64,000 bases of DNA, taken from the NCBI RefSeq assembly GCF_033439725.1, contig NW_026944390.1, positions 2,790,001-2,854,000 of the forward strand. The letters are read 5' to 3'. The DNA is from Neurospora tetraspora. Taxonomy: Eukaryota > Ascomycota > Sordariomycetes > Sordariales > Sordariaceae. Under the pieces are notes generated by a model, which saw only the letters and a list, made by a program, of their open reading frames with translations, was not told where the DNA came from and did not search any database. Made by a program: the position numbers and the translations under genes. This document shows positions 23,569-37,192 of the stretch, in pieces (positions within the stretch are counted from its first letter, which is position 1; each line of letters opens with the position of its first letter).

Positions 23569-25806
23569 CTTGACGGGTTATGTGGGTGGTTGTGGTGGTG
23601 GTGGTTGAGGAGAAGCAGCGAGCCGGGTGTGGATGGGCTCGTTGTCTTTTACTGAAACAACAAAGTCAACAACAGCCGAACGGTCCAGGGCGCCGCTTCT
23701 GAAAATTTCTGGATGTCGGTGTTGGAAAAAGAAGTGGGGCGGAGGGGACGCTTGGCTTATCTTAGCGCTATCCTGTTATCGGCCGATGAGGTTCGGGTTA
23801 GGGTTGGACGTGTGTTTAGCCAACTGCCCGCCGGCAACTTGCTTCTTTTCCTTGGTCAGAAGAAAATGAAAACCGAAAGCCATTGAAAGGGTGCCGGTAT
23901 AAAACAGTTCGTGTTGTGCCAACGACGGTTCCTGTTGATCGGTTTCTTGATGCAAGCTGGCTGGCAATTGTGGTGGCTTGTTTTGGATGCGCTCCCGACA
24001 AACGAAGTCCATCATGCTTAAGTCAACGGGCATACAGAATCTTGCCAAGTATCAGTCCAATTTTTTATCAATCTGCCACAATGCCCGCTGACCTTGACCT
24101 TGCCTGGTCCATCCCCTGCTGCCGATAATCAGAGTCGACACCCCTCAAAATGTTCACTATTAATTTGCCATCAGCCTCGTGACTCTGAACTTTCATTTTT
24201 GACAATAGCTGAAGAACTGATGAGAGTGGCAAACTTCTTCTCGAGGGCCATGGCGCATCTGGATGTTGAATTGTCTGTCATGTTGCACAATGACCAAGAA
24301 CTTCTGTAATGGAAACTCGGCTGTAGGCGAAGGCTGCTGTGAGCCAGTGTCTGTTGATGAACCTTGAACAACGGGCGTTAAACTGTAACCAACAACTCCA
24401 CCAAAAAGAGAGATTTTCTTTGACATGTTGATCTGAATTCCCGTCTTCTCAGATTGATCCTTCCTCAATCACATTGCTCCTTCCTTCTCACTCACAGTCG
24501 AGGGTCAGCGTGCTGACCGAGAGCCCCATCGGATCCACAGCGCTAACTCAAAAACGCGGGGGTGGAATCCGGGGAAGCGTCAAAAGTGGCGTCGAATTCC
24601 CCTGAGGCTCCACCAGACTAGCTGCTGCCCTGCGACGGTAAGGGTCCCCGAAATCGTTCTTTCCTGTTTCAACAGTAGAGAATTGAAGATATCGATATCG
24701 CTTTCCTCAATTACCTTGAATCTGGTAATCTTCGTATTTCGCCATGATTCCCTCCACGGGAAAGACCGTTTATCGTACGACGCTTCATCCCCAAACTCAA
24801 ACGTAAACTGGTTCCTCCCCCAGCCACAGCACACGTGCACCAGACCACTCCTCGCTCCGTGGTGCCATTCGATATCGCAAAATCAGACGACGGAGCTCAC
24901 AGACGGACTGCTGTGATACATAAGTGACGTCCAGCCACACGAGATGATTGGTGTTTGGATATTGACTGCCACTGTACCCCGCTCAATTCTGGGTTACACC
25001 ATGCCTCAGCCAGACGGTTCCATGTCTCGATATACCGTTAGGCATGGACGGAACCGCTCACAACTGAGGAAGGAGTGGAGGAGATGCAGGCGAGAAAGGC
25101 GGAGGTGGACGGTGGCTTCCTGTCTGTCTGGACCGTCCACTTCCTGCAAGGCAAACCGGGGAGGAAAAGTGACACGACAGGAGGTCAAGGCTTGGGCATA
25201 TCCCCCAAAAGATGGCATCAAGTTAAGGACACTGCGTGGAGAAGGAGAGAAAACCACCGCCGGGGTCTTGAAGGTCTAACAAGCAGTAACAATACCTGCT
25301 GCTTTCTGTCGTGGTTCCCATTTCTGCCACATAAAGGGGACTCCCGTCCTTCCCACTCGATATATCTCTGCCTCTTCTCCTCTTCTTGTGGCACCCGGAG
25401 AGAACACTCATCCTCGTTTCTCAGATTTGTCCAGATACACGAGCAAAAATCAACCTATTAACACTCGAAGCGTGCAGCATCAACTGCTGATCAAGCAAAG
25501 AACACTCAACCACAAGTAGAGGTACGTCTGTGATTCATTTCGTTTAGTCACTCCTTGAATATCATCCCTCGATGACAAGACTTCACGTGTGGTCATCAAG
25601 AACTTGTCATCTCGTCGAAACCTCAGCCCTCGCCATCACTCGACAATCACTTCATTTCCTCCACCAACTGCATCTTCTCTGTTCATCACCACTCAAACAT
25701 CACTCCCTCGTCTTCCCTCAACACCAGATCCCAACCTCCCTCGACCATAACCCACTAACTCAACAACAGCATCTCCCTTCAAACAAACCCCCAAACAACC
25801 ACCAAA
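23569..25806. other. divergent intergenic region, RLP24 / small-protein gene
   Basis: About 2.2 kb. The last 300 bases before 25807 are C/A-rich and without strong frames, consistent with a long 5' leader of the small-protein gene. A possible leader intron donor (GTACGT) lies near 25521. No other gene supported. Confidence 0.45.
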
Positions 25807-26151
25807 ATGCCCGTCCGCATCCCCGCCGCCGGTATGACCGAGTACATCTTCTTCGGCGCTGCCGGCGTGGGCACGCTCGCCCCCCTTGCCATGGGCATCC
25901 CGGGCGCCGAAGAGCGCGTAGCTCGACAGACTACCAAGTGGGCGCCCAGATGGGAGCGCAACATCAACTTCTTCACGAACCACGTCCCCGTCGAGCGCGG
26001 CGTCCAGCGTATCACACCCCCCGTCGAGCGCGCCGTCCATCGCATCGAGCACGAATTGCCCCTTGAACGAGCGGCTATTGCTACGAGCCATGTCGCGGAA
26101 AAGAGCATGAAGCCGTTGGACAAGATTAAGCACAATTGGACCATGGATTAA
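25807..26151 (+). CDS. small protein of unknown function with repeated P-x-E-R motifs
   Basis: Intronless, 114 residues, with a good A at -3 of the ATG and GC-rich third positions like neighbouring real genes. Residues about 10-30 (AGMTEYIFFGAAGVGTLAPLA) form one possible membrane helix or amphipathic segment (partly quoted). The rest is basic and amphipathic, with three related motifs: PVERGVQRI, PVERAVHRI and PLERAAIA, spaced 11-15 residues. I do not recognise the family. A mitochondrial or membrane-associated location is possible but only a guess. Long non-coding flanks on both sides mean it has its own promoter. Confidence 0.7.
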   Translation: MPVRIPAAGMTEYIFFGAAGVGTLAPLAMGIPGAEERVARQTTKWAPRWERNINFFTNHVPVERGVQRITPPVERAVHRIEHELPLERAAIATSHVAEKSMKPLDKIKHNWTMD

Positions 26152-29100
26152 CTTTTCCTGATGTAATTGGGGAGTAAGGGCTGGAATTGGAAGGATGGTT
26201 GTAACACGGCATAGCTGGAGTTTGGAACAGACGGTCGTTTTGCACGGAAAGGTTATGAATTATGGGTTACGGACTGGGAACGGGATAGGATTGACGGGAC
26301 GGCGAACGATGTCTTGGTTTTTCTTGCATGGATAATGACAATAAGGACCACTGTTGGTGGCTTGCCTACGATGTCTTTGCTCTAGGCGACGACCACCAAT
26401 CTCGTGTGGAAGATGGCAGTAGTAGTCCAATGGAGAGCGTCGAGTTACCCCAAACTACATATACATCCTGTCCATTCAAACATCATACCTCGAGTCACTC
26501 CCATGATCCTGCGTGCACCTTCGTCCCTCTGATTGAATAGAGGCACTTCTTTGATCATGCCTTATACCTCAGTATCAAGTCTCCATGGATGAATCTCCTC
26601 AGTCACCACCGGTAAGAGCCGGAACTTTGTGAGTACAACCCAAGTTACTGCTGGGTGAGCTACCCGGCGGCCAGAAACAACTGTTATGTGGGTAATAGGA
26701 AGACTGCACACTATCCAGATATCCGGTGTCCCGATGGCAGATACGACTTACTTGAGAAGTTGCCACCTCACTACATCTCCCGAGAAAAACCACGCTTCAT
26801 CCCGAGTACACATCAAGCCAACTCATCTCGAGAGGTATCTATCTAGCCTTCAACATCAACCGTCGAGCAAGTAGCAAGTAGCAAGAGACCGAGCATTGCA
26901 TATGTATCAAATAGTGCCATCACACTGACGACATTGTTCTATTAAAGCACTGTTACCTCTAGATGATGGGCTAGAAATTGCAAGTCATAGCCGTCCGTTG
27001 AACAAGAATAAGTACTCGGTGATTGTAGTACATAGGGAAAAGACCATTGGGTAGGTACCTCTAGCTAGGTAGATTTGATTGGATTTTGCTGACACCTCTC
27101 TTCCTTGGGCATCCATCTCCATTGATATCTCTGTGAGGTCTTGTGGACGGGGCCAGCGTCTTCATGAATTGAGCCGATGGCCGGTTGGTTGGGTGGAGAT
27201 GAAAATTACCTATGGAATTGGGACTGGAGAGAAATAGGTTATGGATGGACACCTGCAGGACCAGACATCAACAAAGGTTGTCCGTGAGGGTTCGGTCACC
27301 AGAAACAGTGACCTCCAGAGGGGGGTTTTAACTTTTAAGAAGCTTATGCCGGATGGGTATAGGTAGATCTGGCAGGCGGATTCTTGCGGCGGTGTTTGAT
27401 AAAAAGTGCCTGAAAATACCGAAACAGAAGAGAGAAAGGGCGCTGCTACCTACATGATCTATCTGTCCGAGTGTCTTCACCAGGAGGTTGCGGTCTTGGC
27501 TAGGTATCTGGCAACTCCGACGGACGGATCATGGTAATAGATAGCCGTAGTGGTGTTATCAACAAGGGGGCTCTGTCGTCAGTTCACCTCCTCTTGCGCC
27601 ATCCCGAGAGCCTTTCCAAGTAGTACCAAACACCTTTCCCATGTGTAGGCCGCCAAACGCATTGCCGCCTCTTCCCCGCGCGTTCCGGTGGTCCCCCAGA
27701 AAAACCACACCCGGATGTCGTGGACTTTCCCGGAGGCTGCCGGGGCAGACCGATAGGTCCCGATAGGGTGGTGTACCGCCCAGCCGGGAACCAGCCGGTA
27801 AGAAGTGGAGAGCTTGGCCAGACCGAGAGCCGCCGACAGCCGGCCGAGAAGTCCGGGGTTTAGGGCGGATTGTACCGATTTTGTACTGCGCTATCAGCGC
27901 TAACAATGGAGACCTTTTTGACGATGATGTCTGATGCACTGACGGGATGTCTTCGCCTACCGCGCTTACATGCTTTCTGAGAAAACAGTGCATATCATGA
28001 CATGGAAGATCAGCCTTGCGAAGAAGGTCGGTTCGAATTCGGAAAGATTGGAGATCTCATGATCCACGGCCCGCTCCCGAAGAGGAACTCGTTGGATCCA
28101 GTGGTTGTGGCTGTCATCTTCCCAGGGGTACTCGAGGTTCCTGCATCCATTTCAGGATGACTTGAGTATCTTCTTCGAGTTGTGGTGTTGAGAGCCAGTC
28201 TCGATGTTGAACGGTTGAAGACCTGGGAACTAGGCATGCCGCAAGAGGAGGACTGGATTCATGCATGGCGATGGTTTATATCCATTCAACGTCGATACAA
28301 GAGAAGTCCCTTGTATCTTGAACATAGAGCATCAACATTGACAAGATATCTGGGGCCAAAAGGGTCCCTCGGGGTCCCAATTCAGGGGTAAACCGACTCC
28401 ACATTGTCAAAGGGCCAAGACGGTGTTGCCGTCTTTGTCCACTTGGAAGAACCAGACTTTTCAGTCATTGACGATGCTCAGATGCCCAAAATGGTCAGTT
28501 TAGTGAACATGAGTATAACAAACACACTTTTTACCAGGGTCCAGGAGTACGCGGAGATTTCTCTTGTGGTGTGTTCCGGTGGCATGTCCAGGTTGGCACT
28601 GATCGGAGCCGGGATTCTGCTACCCAAGTTCCGATCCGCCTAACACTTAGGCCGCTGAGGTGTGCAGGATGGTGTTAACCGCCATAGGTGTCACTAACAC
28701 CAACCTAACAACCCCCGTGAAACACCAACCCCCGTTGATTGGAAAGTGTCGCGTGCCCTGCACCGTCTCGTCACCGAAAACTGTTGCGTCATAGGCCAGC
28801 GATCAAATAACCGAGTCGAGTCGAGCCTGGCAAGCCTGGAAAGGCGGTTGGGCCGGACAGGGAGGACACGCGAGAAAGCGCTGCCTTGGAGTTGTAAGCG
28901 AGAGGCAGCCCGACGACGAGGAAATCTTCGAGGGATGGCATCAAAGTTGAAGAATGGTCGGGGTGATGGACTCTCAGCCGCGGATTTGATATGAGTGCCA
29001 AGTGAAGACGGTAATTGCGAACGACGGCACCTTTAAGTTCAAAGTATCAAACAATCCTTTTGGACCGGGAAAGAAAAGGCTGGTGAGGCATAACAATAGG

Positions 29101-29613
29101 ATGCCAAGAGCGCCTCGCAAATTCGCATGGGTATGCCGATTGATCCGAGTTCCATCCAGTTGGCGCCGCCTCTTTTGTTTCACGCGAAGTGTCGCAACTG
29201 GCGTACAATCCGGATTCCGGGCTCCGTCGCGAGCCCGTCAATCCGTCGGTCTGGTGTTCACAAAAAAAGTCTTGGTTTTTGGCATCGTTGGGTCTCGTCA
29301 TTGGTGATTAATCTCTGGTTGCTTGGCGTCGGACTCGTCCAACTGCCCACTTCCTGCAAACTGCACCTTTGTTGGCTGCACAGAACCAAACAACTGAACT
29401 TTGCATTTGATCCGCTCTTTCAGCTGCTGCAACCTCACATCCGCCAGCCGCCGCCGCCGCAAAAAGACCCCTTTTTTGCTGTCGGCATCATCGTCATCAT
29501 CAATCGCATTTTCAATTGTTCTTTCCTTTTTCTTTTGGCTTTTGTTTTCGCGATATACACGCCCAACTAGAGTCTATACATCCGCTCTCTGTACATAAAC
29601 AACAATAGTAATC
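26152..29613. other. 3.5-kb region without supported genes
   Basis: Lies between the small-protein gene and KEI1. The longest frames (27559-27993 minus, 29127-29570 plus) show no family resemblance or signal peptides. Base composition looks ordinary, without a strong A/T bias suggesting repeat-induced point mutation. The last 200 bases are pyrimidine-rich KEI1 promoter or leader. Confidence 0.45.
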
Positions 29614-30513
29614 ATGTCGCGAGGTCTACTACGACTTCGGTTTCCCCGGCCGAGGGTAAGTCTTTCGCATCTTCGATCCCCAGCCACCGTCACCGTCGTC
29701 ACGCCATGCTAACAGCACGCGCAACAGACCTTCCTCGGCTTCATGTCCCTCCAAACCGGCACTGAGCTGATCGCCCTCTCGCTCGTCTTCAACCGCATCA
29801 CGGGCATCTACGGCATCCTGGCCCTCTTCACCGGCTTCCCGCTCTCCTTCCTGCAGATCTCGCTCTACCTGCTCTCCCTCCTCGTCGTCGGCTCGCTGGC
29901 GTACCTGATCCCGCACATCCGACAACAATCGCCCTTCCAGAACCTGGCGCTCGCTTTTCTGTACGGCATCGACACCCTCCTCAACTTTGCCTACGTCACC
30001 TTCTTCGCTACGACCTGGTATCTGAGCCAGTTCCACGACCCCCAGGGCCCTGCGAGCAAGGGCGACATTCCCGAGAGCGCGAGCCCGTCGAATGGCGAGG
30101 GATACGAGCACGATGATGCGCAGAAGAATCAGCTGGAGAAGGCGGTGGGTGTGCAGGAATCCGCGGCTAGCATGTGCCTCGTTGTCGGGTTCACGCTGAT
30201 CAGGATCTACTTTGCGCTGGTGGTCTGCGCGTATGCCAGGGCGGCGGTGCAGAGATATGTGGACATGAACAGCGGATGGGCTGGTGGTCCCCTGGGTTCT
30301 GGGGAGGTTGATGATGATAATGGCAAGGAGGAGGGACACGCGGCGGATCCGTTTGTGGAGGGCGCGCCGCTGGGTGAAGGGTGGCAGGGCAAGATGGGCC
30401 GGATGATGGTCGGGTTTGGGAGGGGGTATTGGTTGGGAGGGAGGAAGGAGGACGAGGAGTGGGCGAGGGAGATTGGGGGGCGGTCGAGGGGTGGGAAATA
30501 CTCTAGGGTATAA
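29614..30513 (+). CDS. KEI1: inositol phosphorylceramide synthase regulatory subunit Kei1
   Basis: Two exons: 29614-29655 and 29728-30513 (275 residues). Donor GTAAGT, acceptor ACAG; the join gives FPRPR-TFLGFMSLQTGTELIAL, matching the conserved Kei1 start. Four hydrophobic segments: GFMSLQTGTELIALSLVF, IYGILALFTGFPLSFL, LYLLSLLVVGSLAYLI and the later SMCLVVGFTLIRIYFALVV, with LAFLYGIDTLLNFAYVTFF between. The C-terminal tail is acidic and Gly-rich and ends in basic residues. Kei1 forms the active Golgi IPC synthase with Aur1, the target of aureobasidin A. In yeast Kei1 is cleaved by Kex2; I do not claim the site here. Confidence 0.93.
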
Positions 30514-32300
30514 GGCTGAGACTTGCGAAGGTTTCATTTTGAGCCTTCTTTGCTAGAGGACGCCGAGTTATCGAGGAGCTCGAGAAGCTCGAGGCTCCAT
30601 GGTTGGCTTCCCGTTTCAAGCCCTTATTGAACGACGACATAGCGAGCAATCATCCGGCATACGACACAGCATGCATGCACGGCATAGACGAGGCGTTGGC
30701 CGCGACAGCGAAGCGAGCCACCCTCACGGCGCGTTGCTTTAGAAAGATGAAGAGGAGGACACTGCGGACGGCCTCCTCAAAGGGGATCTCCCCCGAGCGG
30801 CTTTCTGTACATTGAGACAGACATTTGAATTTTGCTTGTACTTGCATCGCATCTGTACAACCTACTACGGACGGCTGGGGCACCATATCCATGATATATC
30901 TACCTTTCAAAGGCACCAAGGGGTTAACGGCGCAAAGACATTTGGGCAAAGGGAATGGTTGGCTTGAAGTTGGTTATAGACCATCAATACCAGCAGGGAG
31001 ATATTGGACGACGTAATGATAATAATGGAAGGGTTATCTCCATAACATAGGCTCAAGACATATTGTACTCTATACTTGACAACGACAGAAGCAGAGAAGT
31101 GGAAAAGCAGTAATGACACCATAGTTCAAAAGTCTATATATCCATGTCTTTGTGTGTCTCCCTTTGAATATGCGCAGGGCTTAGCCTTGTAACTGCTGCC
31201 CCTTCTTGGAGATGCCTTGGAGATGCCTTGGAGATGCCTTGTCTCGCTTATACCCTCCCATTCAACATGCCCACATCCCACCATGTTGACCCCGCGGGTG
31301 GTTAATTTGCCTGTGAGGTCGTCAAGGTGCAAGAAACAATGGAGGAAGCATGTCACTGATAGGATAGTGGGGGATATTCACATACTGTAGCTCTAATAGC
31401 CTAGCGTTAGAAGATACTGCTTAGAAGACGATAGCTCCAAATGTGGGTTAAACAAATAGGCTCGGGGGATGTTCGGGAAGCCAAAAAGGGTTCTTGATAT
31501 GTAATCCATCCTGTCACGTGCCTGTCAAATAGACCTGAGACCATGTGGATATCAAAGATGGGACGGGGAGCTGTTTACCCGGAACCCCTGGATATCGTAC
31601 GAAGACATCGGATGGAGAAAGTTTGTTCTCTCTTTTCTTCCCAACGGTTTTTTGGGTCTCTGCCTTCCCGAGTCCCCGTGGGCCGTGGCGAGGTGGTCGG
31701 GACAGGTATTGTTAGTGCGGTACCTCTGGATACGGCGGCATGCGGATCGGAGGCCGGAGGGTGACAGTGTCCTTTGTCCACGAGTTGAAAATTCGAGACA
31801 TCCTATTCGCTGGAGGCAGTCAGCAAGAGGCAACTTGGTGAGGGTAGATTTATACAAAGGCCGGCCAAAGTGGGTGCTAGGCCGATCACGCAATCGCTCC
31901 GGACAGCCATTCATGTGCCGGCATCACCACAAGTGGACTGCGGGGCCGGGCGCCGATGAAGGTAGGGAAATCTACTGTAAGGTAGGGGACTGTTTAGCTG
32001 TACTTGTTAGTGAGGTATAGAGACATCAGCGCCCATTACATAAGTGTCCGGGCCCTGCACGCCTGTTGTCCGGCTCCCGCATTGCGACATCCAAAATCTT
32101 TTGAGACTTGTTCCGGTTCTTAAAGTTGGGCGTTCTCTCTTCTCGTCTTCTCGTCGAAGTGTGAATCATCGATATATCAACCATCCCTAACCCTTTTCTT
32201 GTGGTTGCTTGTTTCCTTCTTTCTTCTTTTTTTTTCTCTTTTCTCCATTGATACCTCCTTCCCTCCCTCCCCCAGACTCCAGCCATCACCAGACTCCACG
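30514..32300. other. intergenic region upstream of sulfite reductase
   Basis: About 1.8 kb. It contains a short 11-bp tandem repeat (31206-31241) and the pyrimidine-rich MET5 leader (32180-32290). No gene supported. A perfect CYS3-type operator was not found (see rejected items). Confidence 0.5.
31206..31241. repeat. 11-bp tandem repeat, 3.3 copies
   Basis: Perfect tandem units TTGGAGATGCC. No function apparent. Confidence 0.9.
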
Positions 32301-35300
32301 ATGGCTTCCACACAAATCAAGACGCCCCAAGAGGCTGGTGAGTTTGCTTCCCTTGTCCCTCCCGTTCCCTTCCTCTCCAGAGATCCTGTCCCCCGCGACA
32401 GCTCCGACCCAATCCAGCGCTGTGTCTCAGCTGCCATTGCCCCGCTACATCCGTGCCTTCCAAGTGCAATGTCTCAACACCAAGAAAGATATCACGAGAT
32501 TTCAGAACCAATGGGAATAAAACTGGTACTAAGGTCAAATGACTAATACGTGACGCAAAACACAGTCGCCAGAATCGCATACCTGGCCTCCGATGTCGTC
32601 GTCTCGGTGCAGCCCTCGCTCGCCGCCGAGTCCGACTTCTCGGCCACTCTCAAGAGCCTCGCCTCTTCCAGGACACAAAGCCTCGCCTCCAAGGCCGCCG
32701 ATGCCGTCACCGAGATCATTCCCGTCAGACACAACAACGACCCTCTTCTCTCAGTATTCACACCCATCCGCTCCGGCCGCTTGGTCTCGGTAACAACCAC
32801 CTCCGAGATCCTCCTCTCCAGCATCGCCCACCTCTACAAGCTCGCCCAGCTACCAGTCGTCCTCCACGTTGCTCTGGGCCCCAAGAGCCTCCCAGACTAC
32901 ACCGCCATCACCTCGATAAGGAATTCCGGCTGGACTTTCCTGCAGTCCAACTCTCTCCAGGAGGCCCAGGATTTGGCCCTCACTGCTCATGCTCTCGCCG
33001 TCCACTCCGGCAAGGGTGTTATTCACTTCTTCGACCCCAGCTCCAGCGCGTCCGAGCAGCCCATTGCCGCTGAGGATATCAGCCTTGTTCAGGAGATTCT
33101 CAACCTCGACAATGTCCGCCGCTTCCAGTCCGCCTCCATCTCGGGCTCCTCCATCTACGCCAACGACGGCCGCGTAGCCGTTGCCCCTGAGCAGTTCGAG
33201 CCTGTTGCCAGCCAGACCGTCCTTGATGCCCAGGAAGTCGAGCTTGCCCCCGCCCAGGATGGCGCCGATGAGTCCGCCCAAACCAGCCAGCAACAGAGCG
33301 AGGCCAGCGAGGCCAGCGAAGCCAGCGCGACCCCCAGTGCCTCCATCGCCACCACCATCGAGGAGCAAGCCCCCGTTGTCACCTCCGAGCACATCTACAA
33401 GTACGTCACTTCGATCTGGGCCAAGCTCAACGAGCTCGCTGGCAGGCAATACAGCGCTTTCGAGTACTCCGGTCCTTCCAACGCCGAGAACGCCCTCTTC
33501 GTTTTCGGCTCTGGCTCTCCTCTCTTCGCCCAGGCCATTGCCCAGGCTCAGTCAGACGACAGCTTCGCCAAGGCCGGTGTTCTGACTGCCCGTCTCTACC
33601 GCCCCTGGTTGGGCGCCAAGCTCCTCGAGGCCATTCCCAAGTCGGTTAAGCGCGTAGCTGTCCTTGAGCAGGTCTCGAGGAAGACTACCAAGTGGGGTCC
33701 TCTCCTGATCGATGTTCTTACCTCGGTCAAGAGCGGCCCTGGCGGTGTCGAGACCATTGTTGGCCACCAGCTTGGCTACATCTCTCAGGAGACCGTTGTC
33801 CAGGCCCTCCGTGGCATCTTCCAGAACCTCACCTCCGAGAAGCCCGTTCAGAACCTCGAGGTTGGTGAGCGCGAGGCCCCCAAGGAGGCTTCCGAGTACG
33901 GTCTTGAGAAGCCCAAGCTCGAGACTGCCTACACCAAGATCCTCGACCAGCTCTTCGGTGAGCGCGCCTACATCGCCAACTCCATCGAGAAGGACAACGC
34001 CGGCGTTTCCAACACCATCTCCGCCACTCCCGAGTACGGTTTCGGTGCCCTCCTCGCCCGCAAGGAGCGCAAGCAAAAGTTTGTCTCCGAGGTCAAGGAG
34101 GCTGCCAGCAACGGCCAGTTCTCTTCTGATGCTCCCAAGCAGGCTCTTGCCAAGTGGGTTGCCAACGCCGAGGACGCCAAGAAGGTCGAGGAGGTCGCTT
34201 CCGAGGCTGTCTCCAAGCTCTCTGAGGATGGCTCTGACCTCTCCAAGTCCCTCCTTGAGTACAAGCAATTCTTCCGCAAGCAGTCCCTCTGGCTCGTTGG
34301 CTCCGATGCCTGGTCCTACGATCTCGGCAACTCGGGTGTCCACCACGTCCTTGCTTCCGGCGAGAACGTCAACCTGCTTATCATCGACTCCACCCCCTAC
34401 TCCGAGCGCGCCGCTGCCGATGCCAACCGCCGCAAGAAGGACATTGGTCTCTATGCCATGAACTTCGGTAACGCCTACGTTGCCTCTACCGCTGTCTACA
34501 GCTCCTACACTCAGGTCCTCCAGGCTATGGATGAGGCTGACAAGTTCAACGGTCCTTCCGTTGTCCTTGCTTACCTCCCTTACTTCGGCGAGCACGACTC
34601 TGCTCTCACCGTCCTCCAGGAGACCAAGAAGGCTGTCGATATCGGCTACTGGCCCCTTTACCGCTGGAACCCCGAGAACGAGAAGAAGGGCGAGTCCAAC
34701 TTCTCTCTCGACTCCGAGCGCATCAAGAAGGAGCTCAAGGAGTTCCTCGACCGCGACAACCACCTGACTCAGCTCATGAAGAAGGAGCCCTCGTTCGGTG
34801 CTGTTCTTTCCGAGGACTTTGGCACCGAGATCCGTGCTCAGCAGAAGCGTAAGGCTAAGGATGCTTACAACCAGTTGCTGGAAGGCCTGTTTGGTGCTCC
34901 CCTTACTATCCTCTATGCTTCCGACAACAGCAACGCCATCTCCCTCTCCAAGCGCCTGGGTAACCGTGGCCGTGCCCGTGGTCTCAAGACTACTGTCATG
35001 TGCATGGAGGACTACCCCGTCGAGGACCTTGCCTCTGAGGAGAACATCGTCTTCATCACCTCCACCGCCGGTCAGGGTGAGTTCCCCCAGAACGGTCTTT
35101 CCTTCTGGCACGCCGTCAAGGACAACACCTCTCTTGACCTCGCCAACGTCCGCTACTCCGTCTTCGGTCTCGGTGACAGCCACTACTGGCCCCGCAAGGA
35201 GGACAAGATCTACTACAACAAGCCCGCCAAGGACTTGGATCGCGTTCTTGCCAACTTTGGCGCTAAGCCTTTGGCTCCCCTTGGTCTTGGTGATGACCAG

Positions 35301-37192
35301 GACGCCGATGGTTTCCAGACTGGTTACTCCGAGTGGGAGCCCAAGCTCTGGGAGGCTCTCGGCGTGGCCAACGTCGATGGCCTTCCCGAAGAGCCTGCCC
35401 CGAGGACCAACGAGGACATCAAGCTTGAGTCCAACTACCTCCGTGGTACTATCGTTCAGGGCTTGAACGACACTTCCACTCTCGCCATCTCTCCCGACGA
35501 CGGACAGCTCACCAAGTTCCACGGTACTTACATGCAGGATGATCGTGATATTCGTGACGAGCGCAAGGCGCAGGGTCTCGAGCCCGCCTACTCCTTCATG
35601 ATCCGTTGCAGACTGCCCGGTGGTGTCTCTACTGCCAAGCAGTGGGTCCAGATGGACGACATTGCCAACGAGCTCGGCAACGAAACCATGAAGCTCACCA
35701 CCCGTCAGACCTTCCAGTTCCACGGTGTCGTCAAGAGCAAGCTCAGGCCTGCCATGAAGGCCATCAACCGCGCTCTCATGACCACCATTGCCGCTTGCGG
35801 TGATGTTAACCGTAACGTCATGTGCAGCCCTCTCCCCGCTCACTCCAAGTACCACCGCGCGGTCTGGGAGTGCTCCAAGCGCATCAGCGACCACTTGATC
35901 CCCAACACCACTGCCTACCACGAGATCTGGTTGACCGATGATGATGGTTCCAAGACCCAGGTTGGCGGTAACGCTGTCCAGGACTTTGAGCCCCTCTACG
36001 GCCCTACCTACCTTCCCCGCAAGTTCAAGGTCTCCATTGCCATCCCTCCCCACAACGATGTCGATGTCTACGCCCACGATATCGGTCTGATCGCCATCAA
36101 GAATGAGGACGGCAGCCTCGCTGGTTTCAACATGACCGCCGGTGGTGGTATGGGTGCCACCCACAACAACAAGAAGACCTATCCCCAGGTTGGTCGCATG
36201 CTCGGCTTCGTCACCGCCGCCGACGTGCACATTGCCTGCGAGAAGGTCATGCTTGTCCAGCGCGACAACGGTGACCGCAAGAACCGCAAGCACGCCCGTT
36301 TGAAGTACACCATTGACGACATGGGCGTCGAGGTGTTCAAGGCCAAGGTCGAGGAGTACTGGGGCCAGAAGTTCGAGGAGGCTCGCCCCTTCCACTTCGA
36401 CTCCAACGTCGACACCTTCGGCTGGACCAAGGACGAGACCGGTCTCAACCACTTCACCATGTTCATCGAGAACGGCCGTATCGAGGATACTGCCGAGTTC
36501 CAGATGAAGACTGGTCTTCGCGCGATCGCCCAGGTCCACAAGGGCGAGTTCCGTCTCACCCCCAACCAGCATCTCATCCTCTCCAACGTCACCGATGAGG
36601 ACAAGCCCGAGCTTGAGAAGCTCCTTGCCCAGTACAAGCTCGACAACTTGCACTACTCTGCTCTGCGCCTCTCCTCGTCTGCTTGCGTTGCCTTCCCCAC
36701 TTGCGGTCTCGCCATGGCTGAGTCGGAGCGTTACCTCCCTGTTCTCATCACCAAGCTCGAGGGTGTCCTTGAGGAGGTTGGCCTCAAGCAGGACAGCATT
36801 GTCATGCGCATGACTGGTTGCCCCAACGGTTGCGCTCGTCCCTGGTTGGCCGAAGTCGCTTTCGTCGGCAAGGCCTATGGTGCTTACAACATGTACCTCG
36901 GCGGTGGTTACCACGGTCAGCGCCTCAACAAGCTGTACAGGGCTAGCATCAAGGAGGAGGAGATCTTGACTATCATGAAGGGTCTCCTTAGGAGGTACGC
37001 CAAGGAGAGAGAGGAGGGCGAGAGGTTCGGTGACTGGACTATCCGGGCGGGCATCATTAAGGCGACTACTGATGGAACTAACTTCCATGAGGGGGTAAGT
37101 GAATCCTTTGAGTCCTGATGATGCAATTTGTGAACATTTTACTGACCGGCTTTCTGCTACAGGTTGCTGAGGAAGAGGGTGATGAGGAGTAA
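32301..37192 (+). CDS. MET5: sulfite reductase (NADPH) beta subunit, hemoprotein
   Basis: Three exons: 32301-32337, 32566-37094 and 37163-37192 (1531 residues). Exon 1 encodes MASTQIKTPQEA; the last exon encodes VAEEEGDEE. Domain order: an N-terminal pyruvate:ferredoxin-oxidoreductase-like region (to about 760), a flavodoxin-like domain from about 790 (LTILYASDNSNAISLSKRL, STAGQGEFP), then the sulfite reductase ferredoxin-like and siroheme/4Fe-4S domains (LTTRQTFQFHG near 1055). The cluster ligands are visible as CVAFPTC (CX5C, near 1385) and CPNGC (CX3C, near 1430). It reduces sulfite to sulfide for cysteine and methionine synthesis, using electrons from the MET10-type flavoprotein. Strong codon bias suggests high expression and explains a 1234-codon antisense shadow frame. 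Confidence 0.96.

Noticed and set aside
27559-27993. 144-codon minus-strand frame
   Set aside because: Arg/Gly/Pro-rich, no family, no codon bias like the real genes nearby.
31900-31940. Possible CYS3 operator upstream of MET5 (ATG-CAT palindrome near 31914)
   Set aside because: The spacing between ATG and CAT is six bases, not the four of the ATGRYRYCAT consensus; no perfect site was seen in the 1.8-kb region.
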